Source: a bacterium
Lineage (GTDB): Bacteria > Bacillota > Clostridia > Lachnospirales > Lachnospiraceae
Length of the DNA: 64,000 nucleotides
Direction: 5' to 3'
NCBI GenBank assembly: GCA_023666335.1
Contig: JAMPCE010000012.1
Span: 1 to 64,000, forward strand
The translations under genes were made by a program, and so were the position numbers. The notes under the pieces are model-generated. The model was not told the origin of the DNA, ran no database searches, and saw nothing but the letters and a program-made list of their open reading frames with translations. Shown one piece after another: positions 9,185 through 17,542 of this stretch (position 1 is its first letter; the number at the start of each line of letters is the position of its first letter).

Positions 9185-10735
9185 ATGTTATTTAATTCTT
9201 ATATTTTCATATTTGTCTTTTTACCCATATGCCTGCTCGGCTTTTACGGTCTTCTGCACAGCGGAAAGCCGGGGGCAGCCAGAGTGTTTCTGACGGCGAT
9301 GTCCTTGTGGTTCTATGGCTATTTTAACCGGAACTATCTGCTGATCATGGTGTGCAGCATCGCCGTAAATTTTTTGTTCCACAGACTGTTGTCCCGGGAG
9401 GATCTGTGGCGCAGGGCGGTTCTGATTCTGGCAGTCGGTTTTAATCTGGGGCTGCTGTTCTATTTCAAGTATTTTGATTTCTTTCTCACGATCGCAAACG
9501 GGCTATTCGGGACGGAATTTGTCCTGCGGGGCATTCTGCTGCCGCTGGGGATCAGTTTCTTTACGTTTCAGCAGATTTCCTTTCTCGTGGATACTTACCG
9601 GGGCGAGGTGAAAGACTGTCCGTTTACGGAGTATGCGCTGTTCGTCTCCTTTTTTCCGCAGCTCATCGCAGGCCCCATCGTAAACCACAGCGAGATGCTG
9701 CCGCAGTTTCGCGCGTTTGGCGAAAAAAAGGCGGATTGGGAACAGATCGCGGGCGGCGTCCTGCTGTTTGTGCTGGGACTTGCGAAGAAAGTGCTTTTGG
9801 CGGACACGTTCGGCGCGGGGGCGGATTTCGGCTATGCGGATCCGGCGGCGCTCGGGCGGGCGGACGCGGCGCTGGTCATCCTCTTTTATGCGCTGCAGCT
9901 CTACTTTGATTTCAGCGGCTACTGCGATATGGCGCGGGGGCTGGGAAAGATGTTCGGCATCGAGATTCCCGTCAATTTCGATTCCCCGTACAAGGCGGTG
10001 AACATCGTAGATTTCTGGAAACGGTGGCATATCACTCTGAACCGTTTTTTTACAAAATACGTCTACATTCCTCTGGGCGGGAACCGCAGGGGGCGGGCGC
10101 GGATGTACTGTAATCTCCTGCTCGTCTTTTTCTTAAGCGGTCTCTGGCACGGAGCGGGCTGGAATTTTATCGTCTGGGGGATGCTGCACGGCGTATTGTA
10201 TGTGGCGACTCGCTTCCTGCAAAGTCGGGGAAGACAAAAAAGTGACACAGATGTCAAAAATGACAAAGGTGTCGGAAAAGACAGCGCAAAAGCCCCGGAC
10301 GCATCGGGTGACGTGACAGGATTCGGCAGTAGGATCGGCAAGGCAGTCTCGCAGATCCTGACTTTCCTCTATGTCAGCGTGGCATGGGTCTACTTCCGCG
10401 CGGCGGATATCGCGCAGGCAAACGCCATCCTCCGCACAGCCCTTGCGGGGAAAGTGCAGAAAATCTCCGACGGACTGGCGGAGTGTTTCCGTGTGGACGA
10501 GTTCTGGTATGCCCTGAAAGTATTGCATTTGGACAATTTTTCGTTCAGCCGTTCCATTTTGATGTGGGCGATCCTGATAGCCGGACTCTATTTGGCGATG
10601 GTCGGGCGAAACGCCGCCGAGCGCGCATCACGGGTCAGATTCGGTCCGGTGTCGGCGGCGGCGTGCGTGATTCTCGCGGTATGGTGCATCCTCAGTCTTT
10701 CCGGGGTCAGCACCTTCCTGTACTTCAATTTCTGA
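9185..10735 (+). CDS. MBOAT family O-acyltransferase (AlgI/DltB-like)
   Basis: A 516-residue membrane-bound O-acyltransferase that would transfer acyl groups across the membrane onto a surface glycan. The start MLFNSYIFIFVFLP is characteristic of the family. Also seen are the conserved loop VDFWKRWHITLNRFF, the IPLGGNRRG stretch and the catalytic-histidine motif GLWHGAGWNFIVWG. A hydrophilic insert (about residues 345-380) carries one exact and one near copy of the TGACA-N4-TGTCA palindrome (10243-10274). It is followed 31 bases later by an SGNH partner gene, the usual AlgI-AlgJ or DltB-DltD pairing. Confidence 0.9.
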   Translation: MLFNSYIFIFVFLPICLLGFYGLLHSGKPGAARVFLTAMSLWFYGYFNRNYLLIMVCSIAVNFLFHRLLSREDLWRRAVLILAVGFNLGLLFYFKYFDFFLTIANGLFGTEFVLRGILLPLGISFFTFQQISFLVDTYRGEVKDCPFTEYALFVSFFPQLIAGPIVNHSEMLPQFRAFGEKKADWEQIAGGVLLFVLGLAKKVLLADTFGAGADFGYADPAALGRADAALVILFYALQLYFDFSGYCDMARGLGKMFGIEIPVNFDSPYKAVNIVDFWKRWHITLNRFFTKYVYIPLGGNRRGRARMYCNLLLVFFLSGLWHGAGWNFIVWGMLHGVLYVATRFLQSRGRQKSDTDVKNDKGVGKDSAKAPDASGDVTGFGSRIGKAVSQILTFLYVSVAWVYFRAADIAQANAILRTALAGKVQKISDGLAECFRVDEFWYALKVLHLDNFSFSRSILMWAILIAGLYLAMVGRNAAERASRVRFGPVSAAACVILAVWCILSLSGVSTFLYFNF

Positions 10736-10766
10736 CCGATAACTTTGTTTTTGAATGGAGAAAAGT

Positions 10767-11822
10767 ATGAACAAATTTCAAAAGTGGCTCACCGCTGTAG
10801 CAGCATCCATTCTCGCAATCCTTGTCCTGACAGCCGCGCTGGTCATCTGGATCGATCCCTTTTTCCACTATCACGCGCCGCTTTCGGGCTTTCCCTATCT
10901 GGTGGACAATCAGCTTTCCCAGAATCCGGGCATGGCGAAGCATATGGAGTACGACAGCGTGATGCTCGGCTCCTCCATGACGGTGAATTTCAACATGGAC
11001 TGGTTTCGGGAGCTGCTGTACCGCAATACGATCAAACTCAGCTACAGCGGCGCTTACCCGAAAGATCAGGCGAACATCATGGACGTCATCTTTGCAAGCG
11101 GTCACGAGGTGAAAGAGGTCTTCCTGGGCGTTGATGTGACGACTTACACGGGAGGCGTCGATGAGACGAAATACCCGATCCCCGCCTATCTCTACGACGA
11201 CAGTTATCTCAATGACGTGCAGTATCTTTTGAATAAGGATGTATTGTTAAACTATATCCTGCGACCTATCGCCGACCCGGACAAGACGGATCTTGCCACG
11301 GTGTATCAGAGCTGGTGGACGGACGAATACTATAATATCCAGTGGGTGATGCACAATTATGTGCCGTCCGAAAAGGTGGAGGCGGAGATGCCCGCGGACG
11401 CCCTGATCGAGAGCACGGAGCGGAACCTGCGCGCGAATCTCTGCCCTTATATCGAAGAGAATCCGGACACGGTCTTTACGATCTTTTTCCCGCCCTACAG
11501 TATCCTCTACTGGAATGACGTCATGCAGGAAAATCGGCTGGAAGCGACGATGCGGGAGTATGCGCATATCGCAGAGACCCTGCTTTCTTACGATAATGTG
11601 CGGGTGTTCTACTTTCCGAATCGGGAGGAGATCGTGACGGATTTGAACAATTATGCGGATTATACGCATTACCACGCGCGTTTTAACCGCTTTATGACGG
11701 AGTGTTTCGCGGACGGGACGTGCGAGATCAGGAGCATGGAGGAGATGGAGCGGGCGCTCGATGAGACGCGGGAGATGATAGCGGAATTTGACTTTGAAAC
11801 GCTGTTTTCCGTGGCGTATTAG
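10767..11822 (+). CDS. SGNH-like acyltransferase partner (DltD/AlgJ-like)
   Basis: A 351-residue membrane-anchored protein. An N-terminal helix (about residues 8-26, AVAASILAILVLTAALVIWI) is followed by an outer domain with the nucleophile motif MLGSSMTVNF and the late YADYTHYHARFNRFM, where D and H can complete an SGNH triad. The frame opens at 10755, but ATG 10767 has TGGAG six bases upstream. Placed directly after the MBOAT gene, it most likely completes acyl transfer to an extracellular glycan. Acetyl is the usual group for such pairs, but neither acyl group nor acceptor is known here. Confidence 0.75.
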   Translation: MNKFQKWLTAVAASILAILVLTAALVIWIDPFFHYHAPLSGFPYLVDNQLSQNPGMAKHMEYDSVMLGSSMTVNFNMDWFRELLYRNTIKLSYSGAYPKDQANIMDVIFASGHEVKEVFLGVDVTTYTGGVDETKYPIPAYLYDDSYLNDVQYLLNKDVLLNYILRPIADPDKTDLATVYQSWWTDEYYNIQWVMHNYVPSEKVEAEMPADALIESTERNLRANLCPYIEENPDTVFTIFFPPYSILYWNDVMQENRLEATMREYAHIAETLLSYDNVRVFYFPNREEIVTDLNNYADYTHYHARFNRFMTECFADGTCEIRSMEEMERALDETREMIAEFDFETLFSVAY

Positions 11823-11839
11823 CGCCTCGGCGGACAGGG

Positions 11840-11868
11840 TTGACGCGATGGAAGCCGCACTTTATAAT
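11840..11868 (+). promoter_or_regulatory. Strong predicted sigma-A promoter
   Basis: TTGACG and a consensus TATAAT are separated by 17 bases, upstream of the radical SAM gene. The predicted leader is about 105 bases long. Confidence 0.7.
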
Positions 11869-11944
11869 AGACCCATGCCGTTTGCACAAAAAGGCTGGGA
11901 ATCGGGCGCGGCGGACGCAGCCCGGCAAAAGAATCGAATGGAAT

Positions 11945-11958
11945 AGAACAAATGTTCG
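11945..11958 (+). promoter_or_regulatory. LexA-type (SOS) box candidate
   Basis: AGAACAAATGTTCG contains GAAC-N4-GTTC with the R-N-R-Y core of the Bacillus-type LexA box. It lies 25 bases before the radical SAM start codon, about 75 bases downstream of the predicted promoter, which is an unusual place for an operator. Confidence 0.35.
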
Positions 11959-11982
11959 AATAGAAAGGATCGGTAAGAGAAA

Positions 11983-12804
11983 ATGGGCGTAGACGGGATC
12001 GGCGGTAAGGTCGTAAGAAGACTGAAAAAGGAGATAAAGACGGCGACAGGGCGCTATCTGCCGCGGGTCGAATGCCATATTACGGATCATTGCAATCTGA
12101 ATTGCTGCGGCTGTTCTCATTTCAGCAATATCGCGCCGGAAACGTATAAAGACATCGGGGAATTTGAGAGAGAGCTGGCATGTCTGTCTGATAAGCTCAT
12201 CATCGACGAGTTGAAACTGTTGGGAGGAGAACCGCTTCTGCATCCGGATCTTCCGTCTTTCTTTGCCGTTGCCAGGAAGTATCTGCCGAAAGCGGAGATC
12301 ACGTTATGCACGAACTGCCTGCTGCTCGACCAAATGAGCGGCGCTTTTTGGGCGTCCATGAAAGAAAACAGGATCCGCTTTGTTCTCTCGATCTATCCGC
12401 CGTTAAAAGATAAGATCGGGCATTATAAGGAGCTGATCGCCGAAAAGGGTGTGGAGATTGCTTATACCCATGTGGCGGATGAATTTTGGGCGATGCGGAA
12501 CCGAAAAGGCGATTCCGACCCGCAGGAGGCGTACCGGGAATGCGCTGATTCTTTCTGTAGAAATCTGCGGAAAGGCAGGCTTTATATCTGTCCGGACGCG
12601 TGCTATATGGATTACTTTAACGAGTATTTTGGGCAGAATATCCCGCTGGACGAGGGCATTGATATTTATCGGCACAGCGGGAGGGAGATCGTGAAATATC
12701 TGTCTGCCGCCAAGGAAACCTGCAAATATTGTACCAAATATTCGATTCATCCCTGGAAACAGACAGAGAAAAAGATCGGCGAATGGGATGCGGCTGGAGA
12801 GTGA
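11983..12804 (+). CDS. Radical SAM protein
   Basis: A 273-residue protein with the 4Fe-4S/SAM motif as CNLNCCGC (CxxxCxxC, about residues 31-38), followed by LLGGEPLLHPDL, the family GGEP strand. The C-terminal part has further cysteines (CPDAC near residue 206, and CKYCTKY) that could bind an auxiliary cluster as in SPASM/twitch proteins. It is moderately short for SPASM enzymes. It has its own strong promoter and lies between two SGNH genes. Similar small radical SAM proteins accompany polysaccharide loci in Clostridia, but the substrate is unknown. Confidence 0.8.
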   Translation: MGVDGIGGKVVRRLKKEIKTATGRYLPRVECHITDHCNLNCCGCSHFSNIAPETYKDIGEFERELACLSDKLIIDELKLLGGEPLLHPDLPSFFAVARKYLPKAEITLCTNCLLLDQMSGAFWASMKENRIRFVLSIYPPLKDKIGHYKELIAEKGVEIAYTHVADEFWAMRNRKGDSDPQEAYRECADSFCRNLRKGRLYICPDACYMDYFNEYFGQNIPLDEGIDIYRHSGREIVKYLSAAKETCKYCTKYSIHPWKQTEKKIGEWDAAGE

Positions 12805-12808
12805 GGCG

Positions 12809-13846
12809 TTACTCCGCCGCCCCTGACAGTTCCGGGAACATACACTCCGTAAACCGTCTTGCCAGCAGTTCCCGCCCCGCATCGTTGAAGTGGATATAGT
12901 CCGTCATATAATCCAGATAATTATCCTCATTCACAGAGCCGTAGAAGTTGTCGATAAAGGAGACGCCGACGTCCAGAGTGGCGTCCAGTTCCTTTTGCAG
13001 ATAGTGGCTGATCGTGCCGTGGCCTAAGTCCGCGCGGTCGCCGTTCTGGAAATTGCCGTCCTCACCGATGCTGTGGCAGAAAGTGTGGGACATTACCACG
13101 ATGCGGATATGGGGATAAGCCTCCTGGATCGCCGTCACGCCTGCGCGCAGCGCGCCGGTGTAGGTGACGATGTCGTAGGGGGCGTTGGGATCGTCACAGG
13201 GCCGCCTGTTGATGTAATCGCTCGCGTCATACATGACGCAGATCATATCCACGGTATTTAAGTCCAGTTCCGAGAGCATCTGTGTGTTTGCGGCAAAGCT
13301 CTCGTCGTAGCTGTAAGTGGCAGCCGTCTTCATCAGATCGAAATTTCCCTCGGCAAGGCTTTTTGCCACATAGGAAAAGGAGAAAGCGTCCAGGATGTAG
13401 CCGTCATTGTAGGAGGCAAACTGCGCCGCCATTGTGGTTCCCGTAAAGGAGCCGTTATAGACGACTGCGCCCGTCTTTTCTGCGATCTGCTCCGACAGGC
13501 CGCCCTCGCCCCGGTCTAAGGAAAAAGGATCGTCGCCCAGACAGAGAATGGTGGTGACTCCGTCGTCCACCCAGCCCTCCCGCTTGTCCGGCGCCAGGGG
13601 GATGAGGTTGTCCAGAACTTCGACATCAAAGTCTGCCGTCTGTTCATCCGGATCGGGAACGATGGGCGTTCCCTTGTTCCATCTGTAGAGGCGGAAAGCG
13701 GAAAAGCCCACGACCAGCACGATGGCGGCGAGCAGGATGAGATGGACGCTCACATGGATGCGGCGCTTCTCCCGCTTCGCGGGAATATCTGACACTTCTG
13801 TCATATTTTCTGTTTCCGGTTGCTTCTTTTCCTGAAATTCTTTCAT
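12809..13846 (-). CDS. Membrane-anchored SGNH/GDSL-like protein lacking the usual nucleophile
   Basis: A 345-residue protein: a charged cytoplasmic tail, one membrane helix (about residues 34-52, LILLAAIVLVVGFSAFRLY), then an SGNH-type outer domain. The block I position reads LCLGDDPFSLDR, so the usual GDS serine is Asp; GSFTGTTM and the late DYIHFNDAGRE (Asp-His) are kept. It may use another serine or be non-catalytic. The start at 13846 has AGGAACT upstream. It converges with the radical SAM gene, leaving 4 bases between stops, and carries one palindrome copy at 13790-13803. A role in O-acylation of the local glycan is inferred from context. Confidence 0.7.
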   Translation of the reverse strand: MKEFQEKKQPETENMTEVSDIPAKREKRRIHVSVHLILLAAIVLVVGFSAFRLYRWNKGTPIVPDPDEQTADFDVEVLDNLIPLAPDKREGWVDDGVTTILCLGDDPFSLDRGEGGLSEQIAEKTGAVVYNGSFTGTTMAAQFASYNDGYILDAFSFSYVAKSLAEGNFDLMKTAATYSYDESFAANTQMLSELDLNTVDMICVMYDASDYINRRPCDDPNAPYDIVTYTGALRAGVTAIQEAYPHIRIVVMSHTFCHSIGEDGNFQNGDRADLGHGTISHYLQKELDATLDVGVSFIDNFYGSVNEDNYLDYMTDYIHFNDAGRELLARRFTECMFPELSGAAE

Positions 13847-13931
13847 AGTTCCTATGCCCGTTGTCCTTTCCGGCGTGAGCCGTCCTGCTGTTTTTATCTA
13901 TTCTACTATGGTTTTTCCCAAAAATCCACTG

Positions 13932-13983
13932 AAAAAAAGAAAAAGAGCGCCGTTCAGAAACCGAAGCTTCTAAACCGCGTTCT
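13932..13983 (-). terminator. Intrinsic terminator of the zinc-ribbon gene
   Basis: On the minus strand an imperfect 16-bp stem (13983-13968 with 13959-13944) is followed by TTTTCTTTTTTT. It lies just downstream of the small zinc-ribbon gene. Confidence 0.65.
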
Positions 13984-14000
13984 CTTTCCCGGGTTTCGTA

Positions 14001-14324
14001 TCAAATCATTGATACGGCGTTTCCCATCTGGGCTCGCTCGACGGGCGTGCAAGGATGGATCTTCGTCGGCACCAACTGCCGCTGCAACTCTTTGTACCAT
14101 TTGCTGTACTTGTACATTCGGTAGGTAGTCCCCAGCTTTTTGAGCTGTTCCTCGTCAGCACAGCGGTCCTGAAACGTCTCTCTGGCAGGCTTGTCCATTG
14201 AGACATACTCCATGTAACTGAGTTTCAATTCCGTGATCATACCTTGACAACTGGGACAAAACTGTTTGTGCCCGTTCAGCATCTGAACCCGATGGCAACG
14301 CTTACAGTAGTGCATGTACATCAT
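14001..14324 (-). CDS. Small zinc-ribbon protein of unknown function
   Basis: A 107-residue protein with an N-terminal zinc ribbon: YCKRCHRVQML and then FCPSCQG give CxxC-x15-CxxC. The rest is basic and helical (TTYRMYKYSKWYKELQRQL), which fits nucleic-acid or protein binding. The start is taken at 14324, where AAGGGG precedes ATGATG at good distance; seven more upstream codons are open but lack a site. It is monocistronic between its own terminator and the divergent GH25 gene. No specific family is recognised. Confidence 0.65.
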   Translation of the reverse strand: MMYMHYCKRCHRVQMLNGHKQFCPSCQGMITELKLSYMEYVSMDKPARETFQDRCADEEQLKKLGTTYRMYKYSKWYKELQRQLVPTKIHPCTPVERAQMGNAVSMI

Positions 14325-14522
14325 GAAAATTCCCCTTTTCCACAATTTATTATGTAAACGATTGCCGGTTGCTCTTCTATTTTGTCAGTTGAGCCGTGCA
14401 AAGTCAAGCGTATCTTGGCGAAAAATGGCGCAGAGCGGGCTGTAAGATATCGCGCAGACGTCGCGTGTCTGACACGATTTTTCAATTTACATAAATAATA
14501 TGCGGCTTCTGACATAAAAATC

Positions 14523-14551
14523 TTGCTATCGGGCATATTTTGTGCTACAAT
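14523..14551 (+). promoter_or_regulatory. Predicted promoter of the first GH25 gene
   Basis: TTGCTA and TACAAT are separated by 17 bases, with an extended -10 TG. The leader of about 95 bases runs to ATG 14652. The rest of the 14325-14651 gap shows only a short CGTGT/ACACG hairpin at 14464-14476. Confidence 0.6.
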
Positions 14552-14651
14552 GTTACAAAATTGTTACAAATACCGAGGTTTACATAAAAGAAAAAGGACA
14601 TCGGCGGCTCTACGGGAAGACCGGAAGATCCACGGACAGGGAGAAAACGAA

Positions 14652-17408
14652 ATGCAGAATAAGAATAATGCAAAAAACCATACAAAAGAACGCGGCGGAT
14701 CGGCGGATTTTGAGGAGCTGCTCGCAGACGATCGTTTTGATGATGAAGATGACGACAGTGTGACCGAAGACACGCTGGAATTTTTGAGTCTGGACGACGA
14801 GGCGATCGAGACCTGGCAGAAGACGCATGCTCCGGAAAAGAAAGCGGTTTCGACGGGAAAAGCGCCTGGCCGTGTCGTGGAAGTGTTTGAGGATGAGGAC
14901 GACGAGGACTATGAGGACGAAGATTACGAAGATGAGGATTACGAAGACGAAGAAGATGATGACGAAGATTATGAAGATGAGGATTACGAAGACGAAGAAG
15001 ATGATGACGGGGATTATGAGGAATATGACGATGACGACGGATTTGCAGCCCGCCTGAGATACTTTATCAGTGAGATGAACGGTCTGGATGTGGCGGTGGC
15101 TGTTCTGGGGATCATCGTGCTCGTAGGCGTGTTTGCGACAGGCGGGATCTATCTGCACGCCAGATCCACGCAGAAGCAGGTGGAGGCGTTCGCGAACGTC
15201 GGTGAGGAACTTGCGGGCGTTTCCGTGATCGGGGAGAGCGGTCTGATCGCCGTGACGGAATCCGCAAGGCTCGGCAATATGATCGATGTGGAAGAACCGG
15301 AGGAGGAGACGCCGGAGGCTTCCTATGTGGAGGCGGACGGCGAGGTGGAAGTGGAGCTGCATCTGACCTCTATTCTTTCCGATATGAAGATCAAGCTGGT
15401 GAACAGCGGGACGGGGAAACTGATCGGCGGCGTGCCCTTTGAGGTGGAAGTCTCCGGGACAAAGAGTTTTCAGTTAAAGGACGAAGACAAGGACGGCGTG
15501 ATCTACCAGACAGGCATTGATGCGGGGACTTACGAGGTAAAGCTGCTTCCTTTTCCGGCGGATGTGGCGGATAAATATAAACTTCCCGCAAAGAGCAGCA
15601 GCGTGAAAGTCACGGATCAGATCGCCTATCAGAAAGTGGATGTGGCGGATGAAGTAAAATCCGAATCGGAAGTCAACGTCGCAAAAGAGGAAGCCACACA
15701 GCAGAACACGGTAGAGGAGTCGGCTCTGGCGGATACCGTAGAGTGGGTGGAGTCTACCAAGACCCCCATCGGCGACGGGGAAATCTCCTATGAGGAAGTG
15801 TCGAAAGATCAGATACCGGATCCGTGGAAGACCGGCGCGGGCGCGTTCCGAAAGATGGTCGAGGACGGGGAGGAGGACGATCCTTACGAGAGGGCGACGT
15901 CATCTTTGAACCAGAGCAGCCTGACACTGGACAAGGGCGGCAGCGGGACCTTGAAGATATCTGTGAGCGAAGACGTCAGCTATTCGGTGGAGTGGAGCGT
16001 TTCTGACACGAGTGTCATTACGGTGAGCGACGGCACGGTGACGGCGGTTGCGCCCGGTACGGCAACAGTCACGGCACGCGTGGTGATCGGCAGCAAGGTG
16101 CAGGAGCATACCTGTACGGTGACAGTCAAGGGGGATGACGGCGCAGGCGGCGGCGACAAAGATAAGGAAGATCAGGACAAAGATAAAGATAAGGATCAGG
16201 ACAAAGACAAAGATAAGGATCAGGACAAAGACAAAGATAAAGAACAGGACAAAGACAAGGATAACGGTCAGAGCGAGACTGTCTATCAGAAGATCACGAT
16301 AAGCGGCGAGAGCGAGGTGTCGGTGGGAAAGACCGTGACCCTGACTGCACGGACGGAGCCGGAGGGCGGCAAGATCACCTGGGAGAGCGAGAATGCAAAG
16401 ATTGCAAAAGTGGACGAAAACGGCGTTGTGACAGGCGTGTCGGAAGGCAGCGTAAAGATTCTTGCCCGCTGTAAGGGAAAAGAGGAGATCACGGAGCCCT
16501 TTGAGATCAAAGTCGTGAAAGCGGCAGTCACCGTGGACGGCAAGGCGAAACTGAAAGATAAGGACGGCAACCAGTTATACTACAAAGATGGAGATGGAAC
16601 ATACAAAGAGGCGACTTATCAGGATTATAAAGAGCGGGACAAATTCTTCAAACAGGTGAAGACCGCTTCCGCATACCGCTATACCGGATGGCAGACCATA
16701 GACGGGCACCTCTATTACTATGATAAGAACGGCAATTATGTGACCGGAGATCAGGTCATCCAGGGCGCGCGGTACACTTTCGGCAGCGACGGAAAACTGC
16801 AGAAGAGTTCCGGCACGATGGGGATCGACGTGTCCAAGCACAACGGAAATATCGACTGGAACGCGGTGAAAAATTCCGGCGTCTCCTACGTCATCATCCG
16901 CTGCGGTTACCGCGGTTACTCCACGGGCGTGCTGGTGGAGGATCCGAAGTTTCACAGCAACATCAAAGGCGCGAAAGCGGCGGGTCTCAAGGTGGGCGCT
17001 TACTTTTTCAGTCAGGCGGTCAACGAGGTGGAGGCTGTGGAGGAAGCTTCTATGGCGATCGACCTAGTCAAGGGCTACGGTCTGAACTATCCGCTCTTTC
17101 TGGATGTGGAGGGCAGCGGCGGCAGGGCGGACGGCATCAGCCGCGATATGCGGACTGCAGTTTGCAATACCTTCTGTCAGACGGTGCAGAATTCGGGCAT
17201 TTCGGCGGGGGTTTATGCGAATAAGACATGGTTTACCGAGAAGATCAACACGGCGAGCCTCACAAACTATAAATTGTGGCTGGCGCAGTATGCCAGCGAG
17301 CCGACCTACACGGCTACCCGCTATGACCTGTGGCAGTATTCCTCCAAGGGCAGGGTCAGCGGCATCGGTACCAATGTGGACATGAATATAAGTTATGTAA
17401 ACTACTAA
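14652..17408 (+). CDS. Membrane-anchored GH25 muramidase with acidic tail and Ig-like domains
   Basis: A 918-residue protein. From the N-terminus: a cytoplasmic tail with a very acidic run (DYEDED units, about residues 78-130), one membrane helix (VAVAVLGIIVLVGVFATGGIY), a beta-rich domain containing DKDGVIY, a BIG2-like Ig domain, a DKDKDKDQ linker, a second BIG2-like domain, a short YYYDKNGNYVTG repeat and a C-terminal GH25 domain. The GH25 active site is present: D726 in GIDVSKHNG and D818/E820 in FLDVEG. It should cleave the MurNAc-GlcNAc bond outside the membrane. ATG 14652 has AGGGAG upstream; the longer frame includes the promoter. A role in wall remodelling during glycan attachment is inferred. 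Confidence 0.85.
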   Translation: MQNKNNAKNHTKERGGSADFEELLADDRFDDEDDDSVTEDTLEFLSLDDEAIETWQKTHAPEKKAVSTGKAPGRVVEVFEDEDDEDYEDEDYEDEDYEDEEDDDEDYEDEDYEDEEDDDGDYEEYDDDDGFAARLRYFISEMNGLDVAVAVLGIIVLVGVFATGGIYLHARSTQKQVEAFANVGEELAGVSVIGESGLIAVTESARLGNMIDVEEPEEETPEASYVEADGEVEVELHLTSILSDMKIKLVNSGTGKLIGGVPFEVEVSGTKSFQLKDEDKDGVIYQTGIDAGTYEVKLLPFPADVADKYKLPAKSSSVKVTDQIAYQKVDVADEVKSESEVNVAKEEATQQNTVEESALADTVEWVESTKTPIGDGEISYEEVSKDQIPDPWKTGAGAFRKMVEDGEEDDPYERATSSLNQSSLTLDKGGSGTLKISVSEDVSYSVEWSVSDTSVITVSDGTVTAVAPGTATVTARVVIGSKVQEHTCTVTVKGDDGAGGGDKDKEDQDKDKDKDQDKDKDKDQDKDKDKEQDKDKDNGQSETVYQKITISGESEVSVGKTVTLTARTEPEGGKITWESENAKIAKVDENGVVTGVSEGSVKILARCKGKEEITEPFEIKVVKAAVTVDGKAKLKDKDGNQLYYKDGDGTYKEATYQDYKERDKFFKQVKTASAYRYTGWQTIDGHLYYYDKNGNYVTGDQVIQGARYTFGSDGKLQKSSGTMGIDVSKHNGNIDWNAVKNSGVSYVIIRCGYRGYSTGVLVEDPKFHSNIKGAKAAGLKVGAYFFSQAVNEVEAVEEASMAIDLVKGYGLNYPLFLDVEGSGGRADGISRDMRTAVCNTFCQTVQNSGISAGVYANKTWFTEKINTASLTNYKLWLAQYASEPTYTATRYDLWQYSSKGRVSGIGTNVDMNISYVNY
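14931..15008 (+). repeat. 45-bp direct repeat in the acidic tail
   Basis: A 33-base sequence at 14931-14963 recurs exactly at 14976-15008, inside a longer run of GAT/GAC/GAA/GAG codons. Near-identity at DNA level suggests recent slippage or recombination. Confidence 0.8.
16155..16271 (+). repeat. 24-bp tandem repeat encoding a DKDKDKDQ linker
   Basis: One 21-base unit and four 24-base units with a few substitutions encode alternating Asp-Lys with Gln. The repeat forms the flexible linker between the two Ig-like domains of the GH25 protein and could vary in copy number. Confidence 0.85.
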
Positions 17409-17455
17409 GCGCTTGAGCTGGTTGATAGATAGTGCTTGCATTTTAGTGGCGCTTC

Positions 17456-17520
17456 TAGGATAATAGTAGTAAATTGCTTCGCAATTAACTACTAGAGGAT
17501 CTGCGATCCTCTGCATCCTA
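17456..17520. repeat. Three-way-junction palindromic element
   Basis: Outer arms TAGGAT (17456-17461) and ATCCTA (17515-17520) enclose two hairpins: AGTAGT-A-AATTGC with its complement (17465-17493, loop TTC, one mismatch) and GAGGATC/GATCCTC (17495-17511, loop TGC). It lies 22 bases before the rfbB start. There is no U-run, so it is not a classical terminator. Confidence 0.65.
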
Positions 17521-17542
17521 AATCGCTTTAATGGAGGAAGAC

